Made by a program: the position numbers and the translations under genes
NCBI GenBank assembly: GCA_018340375.1
Contig: JAFFJZ010000006.1
Location: forward strand, 27,534,001-27,598,000
Source: Gonatopus flavifemur
Taxonomy: Eukaryota; Arthropoda; Insecta; Hymenoptera; Dryinidae
DNA: 64,000 nucleotides
Direction: 5' to 3'
The notes under the pieces: generated by a model
Databases searched by the model: none
What the model was told of the DNA's origin: nothing
What the model saw: the letters and a program-made list of their open reading frames with translations, nothing else
In this document: one piece after another, positions 1-12,500 of the stretch
Position numbering within the stretch: position 1 is the first letter of the stretch
Layout of the letters: every line of letters begins with the position of its first letter

Positions 1-53
1 ATTCACAAATTTGTCCACTAGAATAAATACGAAATCTTCTTTCGTTATTTCAG

Positions 54-599
54 ATAATTCCAAACGTCGACAACAGAAGTTTATACACCAGATCTTTAGC
101 TTGCGCGTTAGTGGATCATTGTCAACTTTTATGGAACGGCACGGTTGAAGACGAATGGACGTGCATGAGCGTTTATTCCTCCGACAACCCTTACGGAGTG
201 CGTAAAGGAATTTTTTTCTCCTACCCTGTGATTTGTCGACATAAGGAATACGAGATCGTCAAGGTAACGATGTTACAATGAGATTTCTTTGATCTTTTGT
301 AACCATCCTCTGATGGAGAAAGTTTTTCAGACAAATTCAGAGCACTGTTGCCACCTTGGCGCTAGATCCAACTGAATTATTGTTGTCGATCACGTCTCCT
401 CGTTAGTAAGAATGAACAAAAAAAGGCGTTAAAGCGGCATCAGTGACATTCATAGACATTCCAATGAAAATTTTACGTATGTATCTTGATATTGCAGGGG
501 CTCTTCATCGACGAACGAACGAAAAAACACATCAAAGATATAAGCGAAAAGATCATGAAAGAAATGCGAATCGCTGTGAAAATTTGTGATTCAAAGTAA
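54..599 (+). CDS. Malate dehydrogenase-like protein (MDH1B type), 3' end
   Basis: Two exons are visible, 54-263 and 498-599, joined in phase 0 by a GT-AG intron and ending in TAA; earlier exons lie left of the window. The 103 visible residues match the C-terminal part of the NAD-dependent lactate/malate dehydrogenase fold: a stretch reading SSDNPYGVRKGIFFSYPV corresponds to the family strand pair where MDHs read SDGNSYGVPxGLVYSFPV. A charged helix (ERTKKHIKDISEKIMKEM) follows, as expected for the last MDH helix. The divergent ending and the sequence around CRHKEYEIV look more like the MDH1B paralogue than ordinary cytosolic MDH, but the catalytic His and substrate Arg loop are in unseen exons, so activity cannot be judged. 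MDH family is fairly sure; MDH1B is an inference. Confidence 0.65.
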
Positions 600-980
600 T
601 CAAGGAATCCATCATTCTAAAAACAATATCATTTGTTTATTGATATCATTTTTCAAGTACGCATGCACGTACATTTTACACACAATACTTATTTACAACA
701 AAGATGCATTGGTATCAATCGTTTACGTTTACACTTTCTTCGGTTGATAAATCGATGATGATATTTCTCTTCAAATGCACCACATATCAACGATCATTTG
801 TGCATTATCGTTACTACACCGAGGCAAAGAGAATCTAATTATAAGATGTATTCGTATTAGAACACTGGGAATATACAGAAATCAATGCACGGCTGACAGG
901 GGAAAATCTCTATGCATTTATGTACAAAAATCACTTTACAACTCAATTTTTAATTCTCCTTCGATCAATTTCGTTCTTAC
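600..980. other. Intergenic / 3' flank, nothing recognised
   Basis: AT-rich sequence after the MDH-like stop codon, presumably 3' UTR then spacer. I see no coding exon or structured repeat in it. Confidence 0.5.
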
Positions 981-1104
981 CTTGGTTGAAAGAATCCATT
1001 GAATCTAACAAATGAAATTCAATGAGATTTGGTCAGAAGATTGTCCAAGTTTAATCGTAATTTAATGAGAATTGGTCAGAATCAATGGGTTCTTTTAAAC
1101 AGGG
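981..1104. repeat. MITE, CCTGGTTAAAAGAAYCC family (short copy)
   Basis: Bounded by inverted CTTGGTTGAAAGAATCC and GGTTCTTTTAAACAGGG, with internal 'aatgagatttggtcaga' motifs. Other copies lie at 10984-11116, 49875-50000, 55560-55799 and 58698-58933, and a decayed copy lies near 2922-3112. No coding capacity. Confidence 0.7.
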
Positions 1105-1373
1105 TAGATCTCATTCGATAAATTTTCAATACAAAAAAAACATCTTTTTCTCGGATCTTTCCTGTTACGAACAACCAATGAATAATCTCATGAGAAGAAA
1201 TATGCTCCTTAATGTAAAACACAGAAAAAACGTTTTTTTTCCAGAAAATACTTTTACAGAAATATTTTTTACAACAATACCGCAGTGATATATCAAAGTG
1301 AAACTCTTCCTGAGTATTTTGAGAGGAAATTCGTCAACATCGGTTGAAAATTGAATTGTAGGTAGATTTTTGT

Positions 1374-1724
1374 CTACACTGAGAAAAAAGCAGGGTAATG
1401 GTTACTTTGTCCGAAGCTGCAGTTACTTTGCGTTGACAAGGACATGGAAAACAAATGCGGAGTGTCGAGAACAAAGCCGAAGAACGGAAATCGCGCACGC
1501 GAGGTAAATGCAGCTTTGGACAAAGTAACCAGTGCTCCGCAAAGAGTAACGAACACTTTGTTTCCCATTACTCTACCACGCAGCAATGATTGCTATGCCG
1601 AAAGAGTAGGCTTGTGTCTGCGAAGTAATTTTTACTCTGCTGAGAGGAGACAAACTTTCCACGCGAACATGTGTCACTGCTCTGCCGCAAAGTAACCATT
1701 ATTCTGCTTTTTTCTCCGTGTACA
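1374..1724. repeat. Palindromic MITE with GAGAAAAAAGCAG termini
   Basis: The left end CACTGAGAAAAAAGCAG is the inverted partner of the right end CTGCTTTTTTCTCCGTG. Just inside, GGTTACTTTG pairs with CAAAGTAACC. About 350 bp, no plausible protein. Confidence 0.75.
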
Positions 1725-2392
1725 ACCCTATTCCAAATTTCCGACAGATAATTTTCTGTTAAGATTTGGTCGGTTTTTGTCCCAGGCATGATGATTTCCG
1801 ACGGAACCATCGGATATCATTTTAACCGGAATTTGTCAGGATCTGTCGGACATTTTTAATAGGAAAATGCACAAAAATTTAGCACTGTGCGGTTATTTGT
1901 ACTTGTTGCATAGTTAAGAAACAAACAACGAGAATCAGGAACTCGAGACAATGACAATCATATATACAAGAACGAAGATGAATACTGAAAACAAAAATTC
2001 TATGAAGATCATGAAATGATTCTCTATGATTATCTTCACGACCTCTTCAAAGTAAAATGAAGTGGGGTCTCTAAAATGATGCAGCTCATTCTTAAAATTA
2101 TCGTTATGGAGAAAATTACCAGTACTAACGGGGAAGATTTTCAAATTATTCACAACTCTATGTATACAGGTGCTCAACGCACAACACTTACAACATAGAC
2201 ACATTAGAAGAATAAATTTTTGATCCTCATAAAACACACTACTGTGATTAAAAAGTAAGCTGAATTTGTCATTCAAACCTCCCGGGCATATAACATTTGC
2301 CAAGCGTCTGTTTGTCGAAAGGTTCAATCATCTCCGAGTTACACGTGTTTTTGTAGACAGCCAAAAATGAATTTTTCGATTTTTACAATGAG
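1725..2392. other. Spacer with a small inverted-repeat fragment
   Basis: At about 1740-1855, CCGACAGAT at the left is matched by ATCTGTCGG at the right, a probable degraded MITE. Nothing coding is supported in the rest. Confidence 0.35.
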
Positions 2393-2604
2393 TGGTTGTT
2401 TTGAGCAAAAAACTTGCATCAACTTTTGTTTGCGGAAGGCCTTTGGTGATCAAACTATGACACCGAAAAAAGTTTTAGAGTAAGTGGTAGAACGAATTCA
2501 AAGCGGGCCTCTTCTACCGACGAGGGCCATGTCCAAAAAATCAAAGATTTGGTGCTTGAAAATCGTCGATTGGCAATTAGAGACCTCGCCCTGATAGAAA
2601 AACG
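2393..2604 (+). pseudogene. Mariner transposase, N-terminal fragment (dead)
   Basis: In broken frames this reads the N-terminal DNA-binding part of a DD34D mariner transposase: KTCINFC, then FGDQTMTPKKVLE, then, after a frame change, STDEGHVQKIKDLVLENRR and LAIRDLA. These are the landmarks of the second helix-turn-helix region in irritans-like mariners. Stops and at least one frameshift interrupt it. The matching C-terminal third lies at 6113-6481 on the same strand, so both are probably remains of one element opened up by later insertions. No function remains. Confidence 0.7.
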
Positions 2605-4030
2605 TGTTCATAATGGTACCAGAATGGAGCCATGGTATGAAAAAGAATGTTGGCACGATGGTACCAAGGTGTTTCCGTATTCAACATCGTTATTGGTGAC
2701 AATCTATGCGAACATCGATATCATGTTTCACAACAATTGATGAATTATCGATGCGCGAGGTGGCATCTGAAACAAGAGCGAATCGTGGTGCCATAATTCA
2801 TGTACATATTATGGATGCATTATGTGAAAACATTCCGTTCCACCATAATCATTCATTATTAATGCATTGTAGTATGTTTGATAATATATGAGCATAGATT
2901 CAATAATTGATACCTTATTGACACCGGTAAAAGGAACCCATTGAAACGAACATAATACAGCTTCATGAGATTTTCTCAGAACATTGTCCGAGATTCATTG
3001 AGAATTGATGTTTTTGAATGAGATTATCGTTGAAGAATGATGAGATTAGATTTAACGAAACCTTTGCACAATTTCAATGAGATTTGATGAGATTCAATGA
3101 GACTTTTTAATCAAGCGATAAACAATGTTGCTGAAGTTTGAATCGTTTATTGAAACGAATTAGTACTCGAATAACACAATATTCAGATATTATAGACCAA
3201 AAAATCTTGCAGTGCAACTTTAAACTATGTTTGCAATTTCAAGAAGTTGAAATCTGGGGATAAATACCGATAATTTGTCAGGTTTTGTGAGTTTGAATGT
3301 TCGTTTCGTTTCTATAAATGATTCAAATTTCCACAACATGATAAACATTGGTGGTCCTGAGATTTTTGAATACAAATTTTGAAAAAAGAATGTGGAAATA
3401 AGACACAATGTTCAACCGATAAACATTTTTAGATTTCTCAAACGAAACTGTTTTTTTTTTTTCAACAGTAATTCTCGAAACTAACACCAAACCTGGGATT
3501 CCCAGCTCTTGGCACTGATCATTCTGATAAATAATTCCCAATGGTAGATTGGATCCAATTTTCTTGACCGGCATCGATGTATTGTGATGTTTTATGATGT
3601 ATTCTTGAAATTGTTCACCAAGTAATGGGATACTGACTCGAAACGCTTCATCAAGTTCATCAAGTTTTTCTCAAAAAAATAAGCCATGTTGTTGGCCCCA
3701 TCAAAGCAGCATTACGTGGTACAAAAATGCGTCGATAATGCGGGAATGATTCCACAAACTGTTTCACACATGAATTCTGCCATGATGGTATCAAGGTGTT
3801 TCCGCATTTCACTATGCTTATGCGAACATGCTATGCGGAGCGAATAGTCCCATGATGAATGCATGATTTCACCACCAGGTGCACCCCTAACAAACTGAGT
3901 TATGTTTACAATACCAAGTTGACGGCACGCTATTCCAAGCATTATGTTATGTTATAAAAATGCATAGCACGATTTTCTATCCGGGTCGCTGATAGTTTTA
4001 AAATATCATTTGGCTCAGCTATTCGTCTCC
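2605..4030. other. Repeat-derived spacer between mariner halves
   Basis: Contains a short duplicated stretch: about 2650-2715 (GATGGTACCAAGGTGTTTCCG) resembles 3775-3840. It also holds a decayed copy of the CCTGGTTAAAAG MITE near 2922-3112 and the MITE at 3127-3337. No gene is supported. Confidence 0.45.
3127..3337. repeat. MITE, GTTGCTGAAGTTTGAATCG family
   Basis: The left end GTTGCTGAAGTTTGAATCG is followed by TTTATTGAAACGAA; the right end carries the inverse (TTCGTTT...GATTCAAATTTCCACAAC). Relatives lie at 20449-20645, 38970-39138 and 57576-57790, and a partial one near 24330. Confidence 0.7.
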
Positions 4031-5247
4031 CAGATAACACAATAATTCGTGAGCCGTTCCAAAAGAGTTCTTGAACTCAATTCTGGAAAAGGACTCTTGA
4101 CGAGTCCTCAAAGAGTTCTTTGAATTCTAAAAGAATTATTTGACAGCTCTATAATAAATCCCTTGGATTTTCTATAAGAGTATTGAAAGAACACTTTGAG
4201 ATGACTCGAAGGACTCTTTAATGTCCGTTTATTAGAACTCTTATGAAGCTCTGTCCCTGCTAAAGAAGAACTTTCTACGCATTCAATGAACATGTTGAAT
4301 TCCCGTAGATTTCTGTGATTGTGGAAAAGCGTTTAGTATAAGAATGATTAAGTGACGATGGTTAGTTCGAGTCCATAAAATATATGAATGAAAACAAAAA
4401 ACTAATCATATATATTTTGTTTTTCACTCGTGTGAATTACAAACATTTTGGCATCCATGGATACCAAAAATTTCAATGATTGATTCGCTATGATCAATTT
4501 CGTAGGTTATATTTTTAAAAAGTGCCTGAACTTCAATATTTTCTGTCAATTGAATGATAGTTTGATAAATCAAAGCTTGATGAACGTAGAAGATCAGATG
4601 AATCAATCATTGAATAATTATCCATATACATATAATATGTTAGAATGATTTTTATATTTCCCGTACAGCACAACCACCGATCCTCCACCTAGGACTTCGG
4701 TGGACCGGAGGTGGAGAATTGGTGGAGAAATGGGAGCCGTGGAAATAAAGGAGAGTCTCGGAGAGGCGACGGAGAAATGTCCGCCCCCTGTATTTTCGAT
4801 ATAATTCTTATTGGTGCATTTACGTAACCAAATCTGAATGTATGAATTCACGAATTTAAGTTTTACTGAAAATGCAGAGGGCGGACATTTCTCCGTCGCC
4901 TCTCCGAGACTCTCCCTTATTTTTCCCTTATTCCCACGGCTCCCATTTCTCCACCAATTCTCCACCTCTGGTCCACCGAAGTCTTAGGTGGAGGATCGGT
5001 GGTTGTGCTGTACGGGTTGATAAACACATCAGTTCCGTGAGAGTTCTTCAATCATTCATGTCAAGGGTTCGCAACGATTTCTGTCAATTAATGGACCGAG
5101 GTCTTCAAGAGTTCTATCAACAGGACATTAACGACTTCTTAGGATAATTAAGAAGAACACTTGTCGATTACTTTAGAATTCTTGATGAATGCTTTTTACA
5201 AATGCCGAGTTCTTCAGGAACTCTTCGAGAATTTCTTGTGTTATCTG
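4031..5247. mobile_element. Non-autonomous DNA element, CAGATAACACAA termini
   Basis: The ends CAGATAACACAATAATTC and AATTTCTTGTGTTATCTG are inverted. The body is rich in AAGAGTTCTT-like inverted motifs, and a second MITE (4660-5016) sits inside. Small relatives (about 60-80 bp) occur at 24199-24275, 24755-24832 and 46716-46778. No transposase is seen. Confidence 0.65.
4660..5016. repeat. Palindromic MITE, CCCGTACAGCACAACCACCG family (nested)
   Basis: Near-perfect 357-bp palindrome: CCCGTACAGCACAACCACCG at the left and CGGTGGTTGTGCTGTACGGG at the right, with arms over 130 bp that include GGCGGACATTTCTCCGTCGC. It is inserted in the 4031-5247 element. A shorter relative is at 56173-56362. Confidence 0.85.
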
Positions 5248-5795
5248 AGCTGAAACTGCTGGAATTATGGGCAAACAACTCTTGGTCAGAGCATATTCTA
5301 AGGAAATTTAAGAACTAACCGTAACGGGAGTGAATCCCCTGGTGAAAATTTCCGCTCGTGGAAAGCAAATGTTGAAACGAATGAAGCGTAAAAACGTTTC
5401 AATATCCGCTTCTTGCCCGCTTAGATGCTGCTTCTTTGACTCTTCCATGTCGCTCCATATGCTGATTTTCACTAGGGTCAGGGTAAGATGACGCACTTCC
5501 CCGCTCCTCTACAGCATAAAATAATGTATAAAACCTCATGTACTCATGCAAGATCTGAAGATTGTCATTGAATTTTCATATTTCTCTTAAGTGAATTAGG
5601 TTTGGTGTATTAATTTATGCTGTAGATGACTGAGAAAGTGCGTCGTCTCACTCCACTTTACCCTATTTTTTGAATTATTTGATACCTCCTTTTTAGCATA
5701 AAGTCTTATTTTCTCAGAATGAATATCACTACTAAACTTAATTGATATGAGGCGGAAGGCTCATTCAGTAACAGGACAATTTTGGATACTCGATT

Positions 5796-6020
5796 CACGG
5801 AAAAAATAATTCAGGTGCAGCAGCTAAGTAGCTAGCACGGACACGGACAGCCATTGAATTGGCTCCTGCAGCTAAATTTTAGCTGTTACCGCAAAAAAAT
5901 TTGCATTTCTAGTTAATTTATTTGCGGTAACAGCTAAAATTTAGCTGCAGGAGCTAATTCAATGACTATCCGTGTCCGTGCCAGCTACTTAGTTGCTGCA
6001 GCTCAATTATGTTTTCCGTG
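5796..6020. repeat. Palindromic MITE with CACGGAAAA termini
   Basis: The arms include CACGGAAAAAATAATT / AATTATGTTTTCCGTG and GTTACCGCAAA / TTTGCGGTAAC around an AT-rich loop near 5900-5930. About 225 bp, non-coding. Confidence 0.8.
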
Positions 6021-6112
6021 TTCAAAAAAAGAAAAAGAAAGGAGAAAAAATTTCACTAAAATTTGGGTCATTTTTTGAGAACTAACCGTTTTTACGTTTT
6101 AGAACTAACTTT

Positions 6113-6481
6113 TTGCTAAGAACTGACCCTTATAATATGCTCTGCTCTTGGTTCCTTCATCACGATGATGCACCGGCTCACACTGCATTGGTTCTTCGCG
6201 ACTTTTTTGCCAAACACTCGATTCATATCGTTCCGCGACCACCGTATTCGCCTGATTTGGTTCCGTGCGACTTCTGGCTATTCGTCAAACTCAAAAGGCC
6301 CAAGCGGGGACGCCGTTTTGACACGATTGAGAAGATAAAAACGGAATCGGAGAAGGTCTGGAAAGCTATACCGAAGAAAGACTATTCCGACTGTTTCGAG
6401 GACTGGAAAAAGTGTTGGCAAAAGTGCATTTCATCGGACGGGGATTACTTCGAAGGGGATGGAATTCACCTTACTTTTTGA
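6113..6481 (+). pseudogene. Mariner transposase, C-terminal fragment (DD34D)
   Basis: An uninterrupted frame encodes the C-terminal third of a mariner transposase. HHDDAPAHT carries the second catalytic Asp, and SPDLVPCDFWLF carries the third, with 34 residues between them, which defines DD34D. The tail DWKKCWQKCISSDGDYFEG is the usual end of this family. The first catalytic Asp and the DNA-binding domain are missing here; the N-terminal remnant is at 2393-2604. This fragment cannot transpose anything by itself. It ends just beside the 3' end of the Slc45 gene on the other strand. Confidence 0.85.
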
Positions 6482-6519
6482 TCACAGTAGTAGATCGATG
6501 TATGTACAACATAAACTAT

Positions 6520-9500
6520 TTAGAGATCCAAATACATGATTTGCGTGGCCGCGACGGCTCCGCAAGCAGCCAAAGTACTAGCCACGCAGACGACTGCCGT
6601 TGTCGTTCCAGATACGCTTACGATAGTTCCGAGACAGCAGGAGAGGAGAAATTGTGCCAGAAAAACCATCGAAGAGACGATAGCGACATCCGTTCCTAAT
6701 CCTCTTACCCCTCCACTATCAATCGCTTTACCTTCCTCCGTCACTGCAAACTTGAAAAAAAAACGCAATTTCATCGATCGATTAAATTACCGTTTGCTCG
6801 TTCGTTCGTTCGTTCGTTGTTGTCTTTGGGTATTCACTTACCGTAGACGAAGCATGATAGTGGGCAATCAATAAATATGGCATTGTGAACAGAGTGGAGT
6901 ACATCACTCCGGCAGTCCATGAAAATAAGATTACTCCTACGGGATGTTTAGTGAGGGCCATCATCATCATACCGGTACTGTAGAACAACAACCCACAGAT
7001 GTACACTTGCCGGGCTCTGAAGGAATTCATGAAATACTCAATTAATTTGTAAAAACAAAGCTTCTCTTTTTCGTTCCCATACAGCACCGAAAATTTCATT
7101 AAGATTGCAGAAATTTAACATCTGAAATATTGAAATGTCCGCTAATCGTACATTTCAATGCAATATTTCTGAATTATTTCTGCAATGTTGAAAGAATGTT
7201 TATGAAATACTTCATTGTAGTAATGTTTCTCTCGTAATATATCTGAGACATTTCAATTGACAGGGTTTTGACATATTTCTGAGAAAGTATACTGAAATGT
7301 AATGAACACGGTAAAAAGAAAAACTTGATTTCAGTTGGAATATTAACTGAATTTAAGATGCAGCCGAAAGAAGACTCATTAGACTTGAAGTGAGCTACTG
7401 GAAAATCTTCTCAAACTCAAACAAGAATACAACTCACATTAATCTCTATTGAACTGAAATTGGAACTGATTTTGAACTAAGATTTGAAGCGAATTGTTCC
7501 TGATAAATGGGTTCGTTCATTGTTTTTTGGTATGTTCTACTCAACATAGCGTTACCTATCGACGATGAGAAATATGTTTGTGTTTATTCGGAGGATACAA
7601 AAGAAATTTCCCAGTTGTGTGAATTTATTTACTCCACTTGTTGACTGCCCCAATAAAAATATTTCTCTTCAAAATTCTTCAAAACTCTTCAGATTTTTCT
7701 ACATAACTGTCAGATTTCGGTCACTTCGAGAAATTTGCAGAATTTTTAACCATAAATATTACTCTACAAATTTCTGCATTACTCTGCAAAATTGTACATA
7801 ATTCTTCCAATCTTCGTAATATTTTATGAATTTCTCCACAAAATTCGTACAAAACTCGCCAAATCTCCATATTACGTTAAATACTTCTCTGCATATTTCT
7901 GCATTACTCTACAAATCTCTGTTTTATCTATTCACTTTTGCTTGAGAAAAAAAATGTTTGTTCAGAGTTTATCTCTACAAATCTCCTTCCAGTTCGACTT
8001 GGATGACATTACGGAAGAGACACCACATTGAAAGTCCATTTTTAGGAACTTTCCTCAGTGAGGATCGAACCCGGGTCCTGCGAGTGAGAAGCAAAGCCTC
8101 TATCACATCAGCGGATCTCCGAAATGACTACAGTAATCTTAAAGTACCACTTATGGGAATCATCGCAATGGAAAATTTGGAAAAATTCGTTTTCGTGAGG
8201 TATAGACCAATCAATTCAGAATCTTCTGAAACGAAAAATGAATAGGTCGTGGGAGAGGGGATTTTTTTCACCTCAACTTGTAAATTTTTCCAAGTGCTGA
8301 GTCAAATCGATAGAAAATTTTGAAAGTTCGTCCCTGTAAGATATAGACCAATCGATTCAGGATCTTATGAAACGAAAAATGAGTAGATCGTGGGAGAAAG
8401 GTTTTTTTCGACCTTAACTTGTAAATTTTTCCAAGTGCTGGGTCAAATCGATAGAAAATTTTAAAAAATTCGTTCCCGTCGGATATAGACTAATCGAGTC
8501 AGAATCCTCCGAAAGGAAAAATGAGTGGGTCGTGGGAGAGAGGTTTTTTCGAGGCCTACCGGTGAATTTTACTCAAGTTGTTTTGAGTCTATTGAAAAAT
8601 TTGAAAAAATTCACTTTATCTCCGCAAATGCGATTTGAGAAAAATGTATGAATTTGTATAGAAAACTCAACTCTCCGCCACAAGCCGTAATATTCTTGGA
8701 ATAGACGAATAAAGAGAAAATTCAAATGTTTTCCTGCAAATGTAGTTTGCAGAGAAATGTATGAATTCGTGGAGAAAATTCCTTTCCTCGTCAAATGTTT
8801 CCACCATTTATCAAGTAGAAAAATGTTGAGAAAATTCAACATTTCTCAACAAAACAACTTTGGCCAATAAGTTGGAAATGTACAGAGAAACCTTTACTGG
8901 CAATAGAAATTTTCAGAAATATGCAGAATTTCACAGAGTTTTGGAAGATGAATCTGTTGAAAAAATTCTTTCTTTCTCTAAGAATTGCGATAATGAAGTT
9001 TTGAAGAGAAATATTTTCATTAGGGTGTTCAATAATCATATCGTGATCGTAGTTTTTGAAGATTGGACATCTTCAACCCTCGTCGGGGGATTCGAACCCA
9101 CGTTGTTGCTGAAATAACCTGTCTGACTCCTTTGCGTTTAACCACTTCGCCATGGTACCGTTTCGATCGACCCTTGTGATAAATCATTTCATAATAATAT
9201 AATTTGATAGTATGTGTAGTGTGAAGTCAAAGATGAATTTGGAAAACATTTTACGGGAACTGAAAATTAGTGCGAATGTGAATACTCCCGAAAGTTTGAA
9301 TGAATTCCAAGTGGTGTTGTAATGTTGAAGTGAAAGTTTCAACGTGAAAAATCCATCAACAGTGCGGAAAATCCAATAACAAGCTTTTACGAAGTTGGTA
9401 TTACAAATGGTTACCGAATTTGTTAGGCACCTTGAATAATAAATAAAAAACCTGAAATAATTTGACTCAATTGAAACCGTAATTAATTATATGCACATAT

Positions 9501-12500
9501 ATATGTTTACTTATAAACAATTGTAATATACTTGAAATGAAAGAATTAATTCTTCCATTCTAATCTTATTTTCAGATATTTTTGAATGTCCGATTTAATT
9601 GAATTTGATACGGCCACAACTCTTTTTCATCCCATATCACGGCTGAAATCGTAAGATTGCTGATTTTCAGCCTCATCTGAAAATCAGTCGATCATGAAAT
9701 TAAGATTCACTTTTTACTGTGTTAAGGTGAGAGATTGAAATGTAATTGAGACATTACTGAAATCTGTGGTGCTGTATGGGTTATGTGATTATCATACGTT
9801 ACCTGTATCGCTGGATTAATCTTTCGATGATCATGGAATAGCAAGAACAGGATAGAGAGTACATGGACATTCCCCAACATCCAAAACGCACTCCAGCTTC
9901 GTATAAGGCTCGTTCTTTCGAACCTTCGGGAGCCTGTTAAAAATGGAGAATTTAGTTTTAATATAGATCGATGAAAGATGAAAGATTAAAGATTACCTGA
10001 GGGTCACCGCCGTAAACGGCTTCTCCTACGAAGTCCGTGAAATACAAAGAATAGCAAACGTGTGCCATCCAACAGAAGAGATTGGTCAAACAAACCATAC
10101 GTAAACTGTGCGGCATGTAAACGATAGACATCAGATATTCCCTTAAAGTTGCTTTAGGGTTAGCTCCCTCGATTCCCTCGAATGCGGGATTCACGTAACT
10201 ACCGTCTGGTATATCTGGAATCATCGGAACCGTTCCCATTCTCTTAGTCGGGGGTTCTGCCACGGGAAGGGGTTTCAATGGAAATTCCTGTAAAAACAAG
10301 GAAAAAACAAATCAATTAAATCGATATTCTCTCCACGATTCGATAAACTCACTTCAACTTTTGTGTTGTCTTCGTGATCTTCTCCATCGACTGCTCCGTA
10401 CGACGCGCATACTTCGCCCACGATTTTCTCCGATTCGTTCTCTTCTTTCCCTGCCTATCAATCAAAAATATCACCCTCGCGTTTAAGGGGAGAAATACAA
10501 TTAGAACGGCAATAACCAAGGCATTTTTCATGATTGTTTTTTTCACCTAGAAGCTTGTATTTGATTTAAACAGAATGTCGCAGTGTTGAATAATACGTTA
10601 TTCAAGTATATTGAGATTCTTTTCAGTAACGACAACTTTAAATGCGTTTTTCTCGAAACATGTTTTTCCGAGTTGGCGGGGGTGATAACTATCAAAAAAC
10701 TAATGATCCGATCGGGATGAGGTTTCGGGGATATCTTCGTTATTATATTAGCTTCTAGTTGAACCAAAAAGATTGGGTACTTTTGAAAAATAAAGTACTT
10801 TTCTATTGCAAAAATTACTTGAAAAAAGGGGTGAATTATCGATTTTTGCCTATTTTGCTCCGCCAAATCGCGAATTTTATATTTTCTCCATATTATTTTG
10901 GTTTAATTACGAATTACGAGTGTACCAAAGGTAATTCCTTTTGGTCTTTTTTTTCAGATAAAAATTACGGTCAGCAGAACCCCCGCTGTCATCGGACTAC
11001 CCCGCTTAAAAGAATCAATTGAATCTGAGGAATGAAATTTCATGAGATTTGGTCGGAACATTGTTCGAGAATCAATCAGATTTGGCGAGAATCAATAGAT
11101 TTTTTTAACCAGGGTAGGTGTTACTTGAACCCTGTGTACAGTCGCCATTTTGTGGGAAAAGATGAAAAAAACAATTACCTTGATTTTGAAGTTTATTTGA
11201 AGCCTTTTTTTGCCGTTCTAATTGTATTTTCCCCCCTTAAATTGAAATATACGAATGGTAACGAACCTTGTTATTATCCGTGGCTAAATGTTGATCTCTT
11301 TCGAGAACCTCCAAAGGTATTTCTTTGAAACTGACGATAGTGCATGCCACGCAGATCACAAAAATGACAGTAATCAGTTTGAAAGTCGCTTGAAGGTGTC
11401 CTCCCAATATCACTCCGATAGCTGTAGCGTCCCAATTGATTCCGCCTAATCCGTATCCCATAAAACCTCCTAAACCTGCCATCACGGTAAACGTACTCAA
11501 CCCTCTCGCATGATCCTCTGTGAATCGAAATTGTGCGGTATTCAGATTTGTGACTCCCCACTGACTTCTCGTGAACTTTGGATGTTCAGTCGAATAGAAT
11601 TATTATCTTAGTTATAGCGAGGGAGTAGAAGAGACAAAACTTGCCGGGTACGGTTACGTCGAGAAGATAAGCTCTTGCCGGACTCTGACAAGCGTCGGCA
11701 TCGAAATCGAGCAGAACCGTGCCTAGGATAGTGAAAAATATCCCCCAAGAATGCGAAGAAGGTTTTTGCGCAGGTTCTTCGTTCCTCGATGATGATTTTC
11801 CGGTAGTTCGATGACCGTGGGGGATCGTGAAATTACCCGAAGATGGGGTGTCACCGAAGGTATATCCTATATCTTCCCCATTCGGTACCAAGATCAATCC
11901 TGTGTGAATTGCGAAGGTTGAGAATTGTAGTTGAGGATTGACATTGATTCTCGTAACAAATATTCTCACCTAAGAAAACTCCGATAGCTAATAGAAATAT
12001 GAACGGTCTTCTGCGGCCGTATTTCAATCGACATCGATCGCTCATGCTTCCTAAAATCGGTGTCACGAAGAAACCGATCAACGGGCTCAATGCCCACACC
12101 AACGTCATATGCTGATGATCCACGCCGATTTTTAATAACGTTGGCGATACGAAAGCTGTCTCCGCGGCATATGAGAATTCGATACCCATCACCGCTGCCG
12201 ATATTCGAACTAATTCGCCTCTGCTCTTTTTCCTAGGTTCAAATATTCTTTAGCTTTCAAACGATTTCTGACAATACTGAGAAAAAACTGTACCCTGGTA
12301 GAAAAACCGGATAGAGAACCGGATGAAATGATCCGAATAAAAACCGGATGGTGACCCGGATGACAATCCGAATCAAACCCGTATGGAACTTTTGGGATTC
12401 CATCGGGTGTATCCGGGTGCATATACGGATTTTGCGGTGATTCGTTATCCGGTTCCATCCGGATCCTATCCCAATCAGAAAAAACCAATGTTGACAACAG

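Larger units (their letters stand above)
7307..9721. mobile_element. Middle element of intronic nest, CACRGTAAAAAG termini
   Basis: The left end CACGGTAAAAAGAAAAACTT and the right end TTCACTTTTTACTGTG are inverted. Internal 'aagatgcagcc' and 'gatttcagtt' motifs match the elements at 16818-17103 and 17202-17390. It contains the third element (7648-9025) and a tRNA-like stretch at 9078-9165. Confidence 0.7.
7076..9780. mobile_element. Outer element of intronic nest, CCCATACAGCACC termini
   Basis: The left end CCCATACAGCACC and right end GGTGCTGTATGGG are perfect inverted repeats. It fills all but about 81 bp of a 2786-bp Slc45 intron and contains two further nested elements. The terminal motif resembles the CCCGTACAGCAC family at 4660 and 56173. 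Confidence 0.75.

Noticed and set aside
6799..6818. TTCG/CGTT microsatellite at the Slc45 last intron
   Set aside because: A short simple repeat inside an intron, not evidence of a regulatory element.
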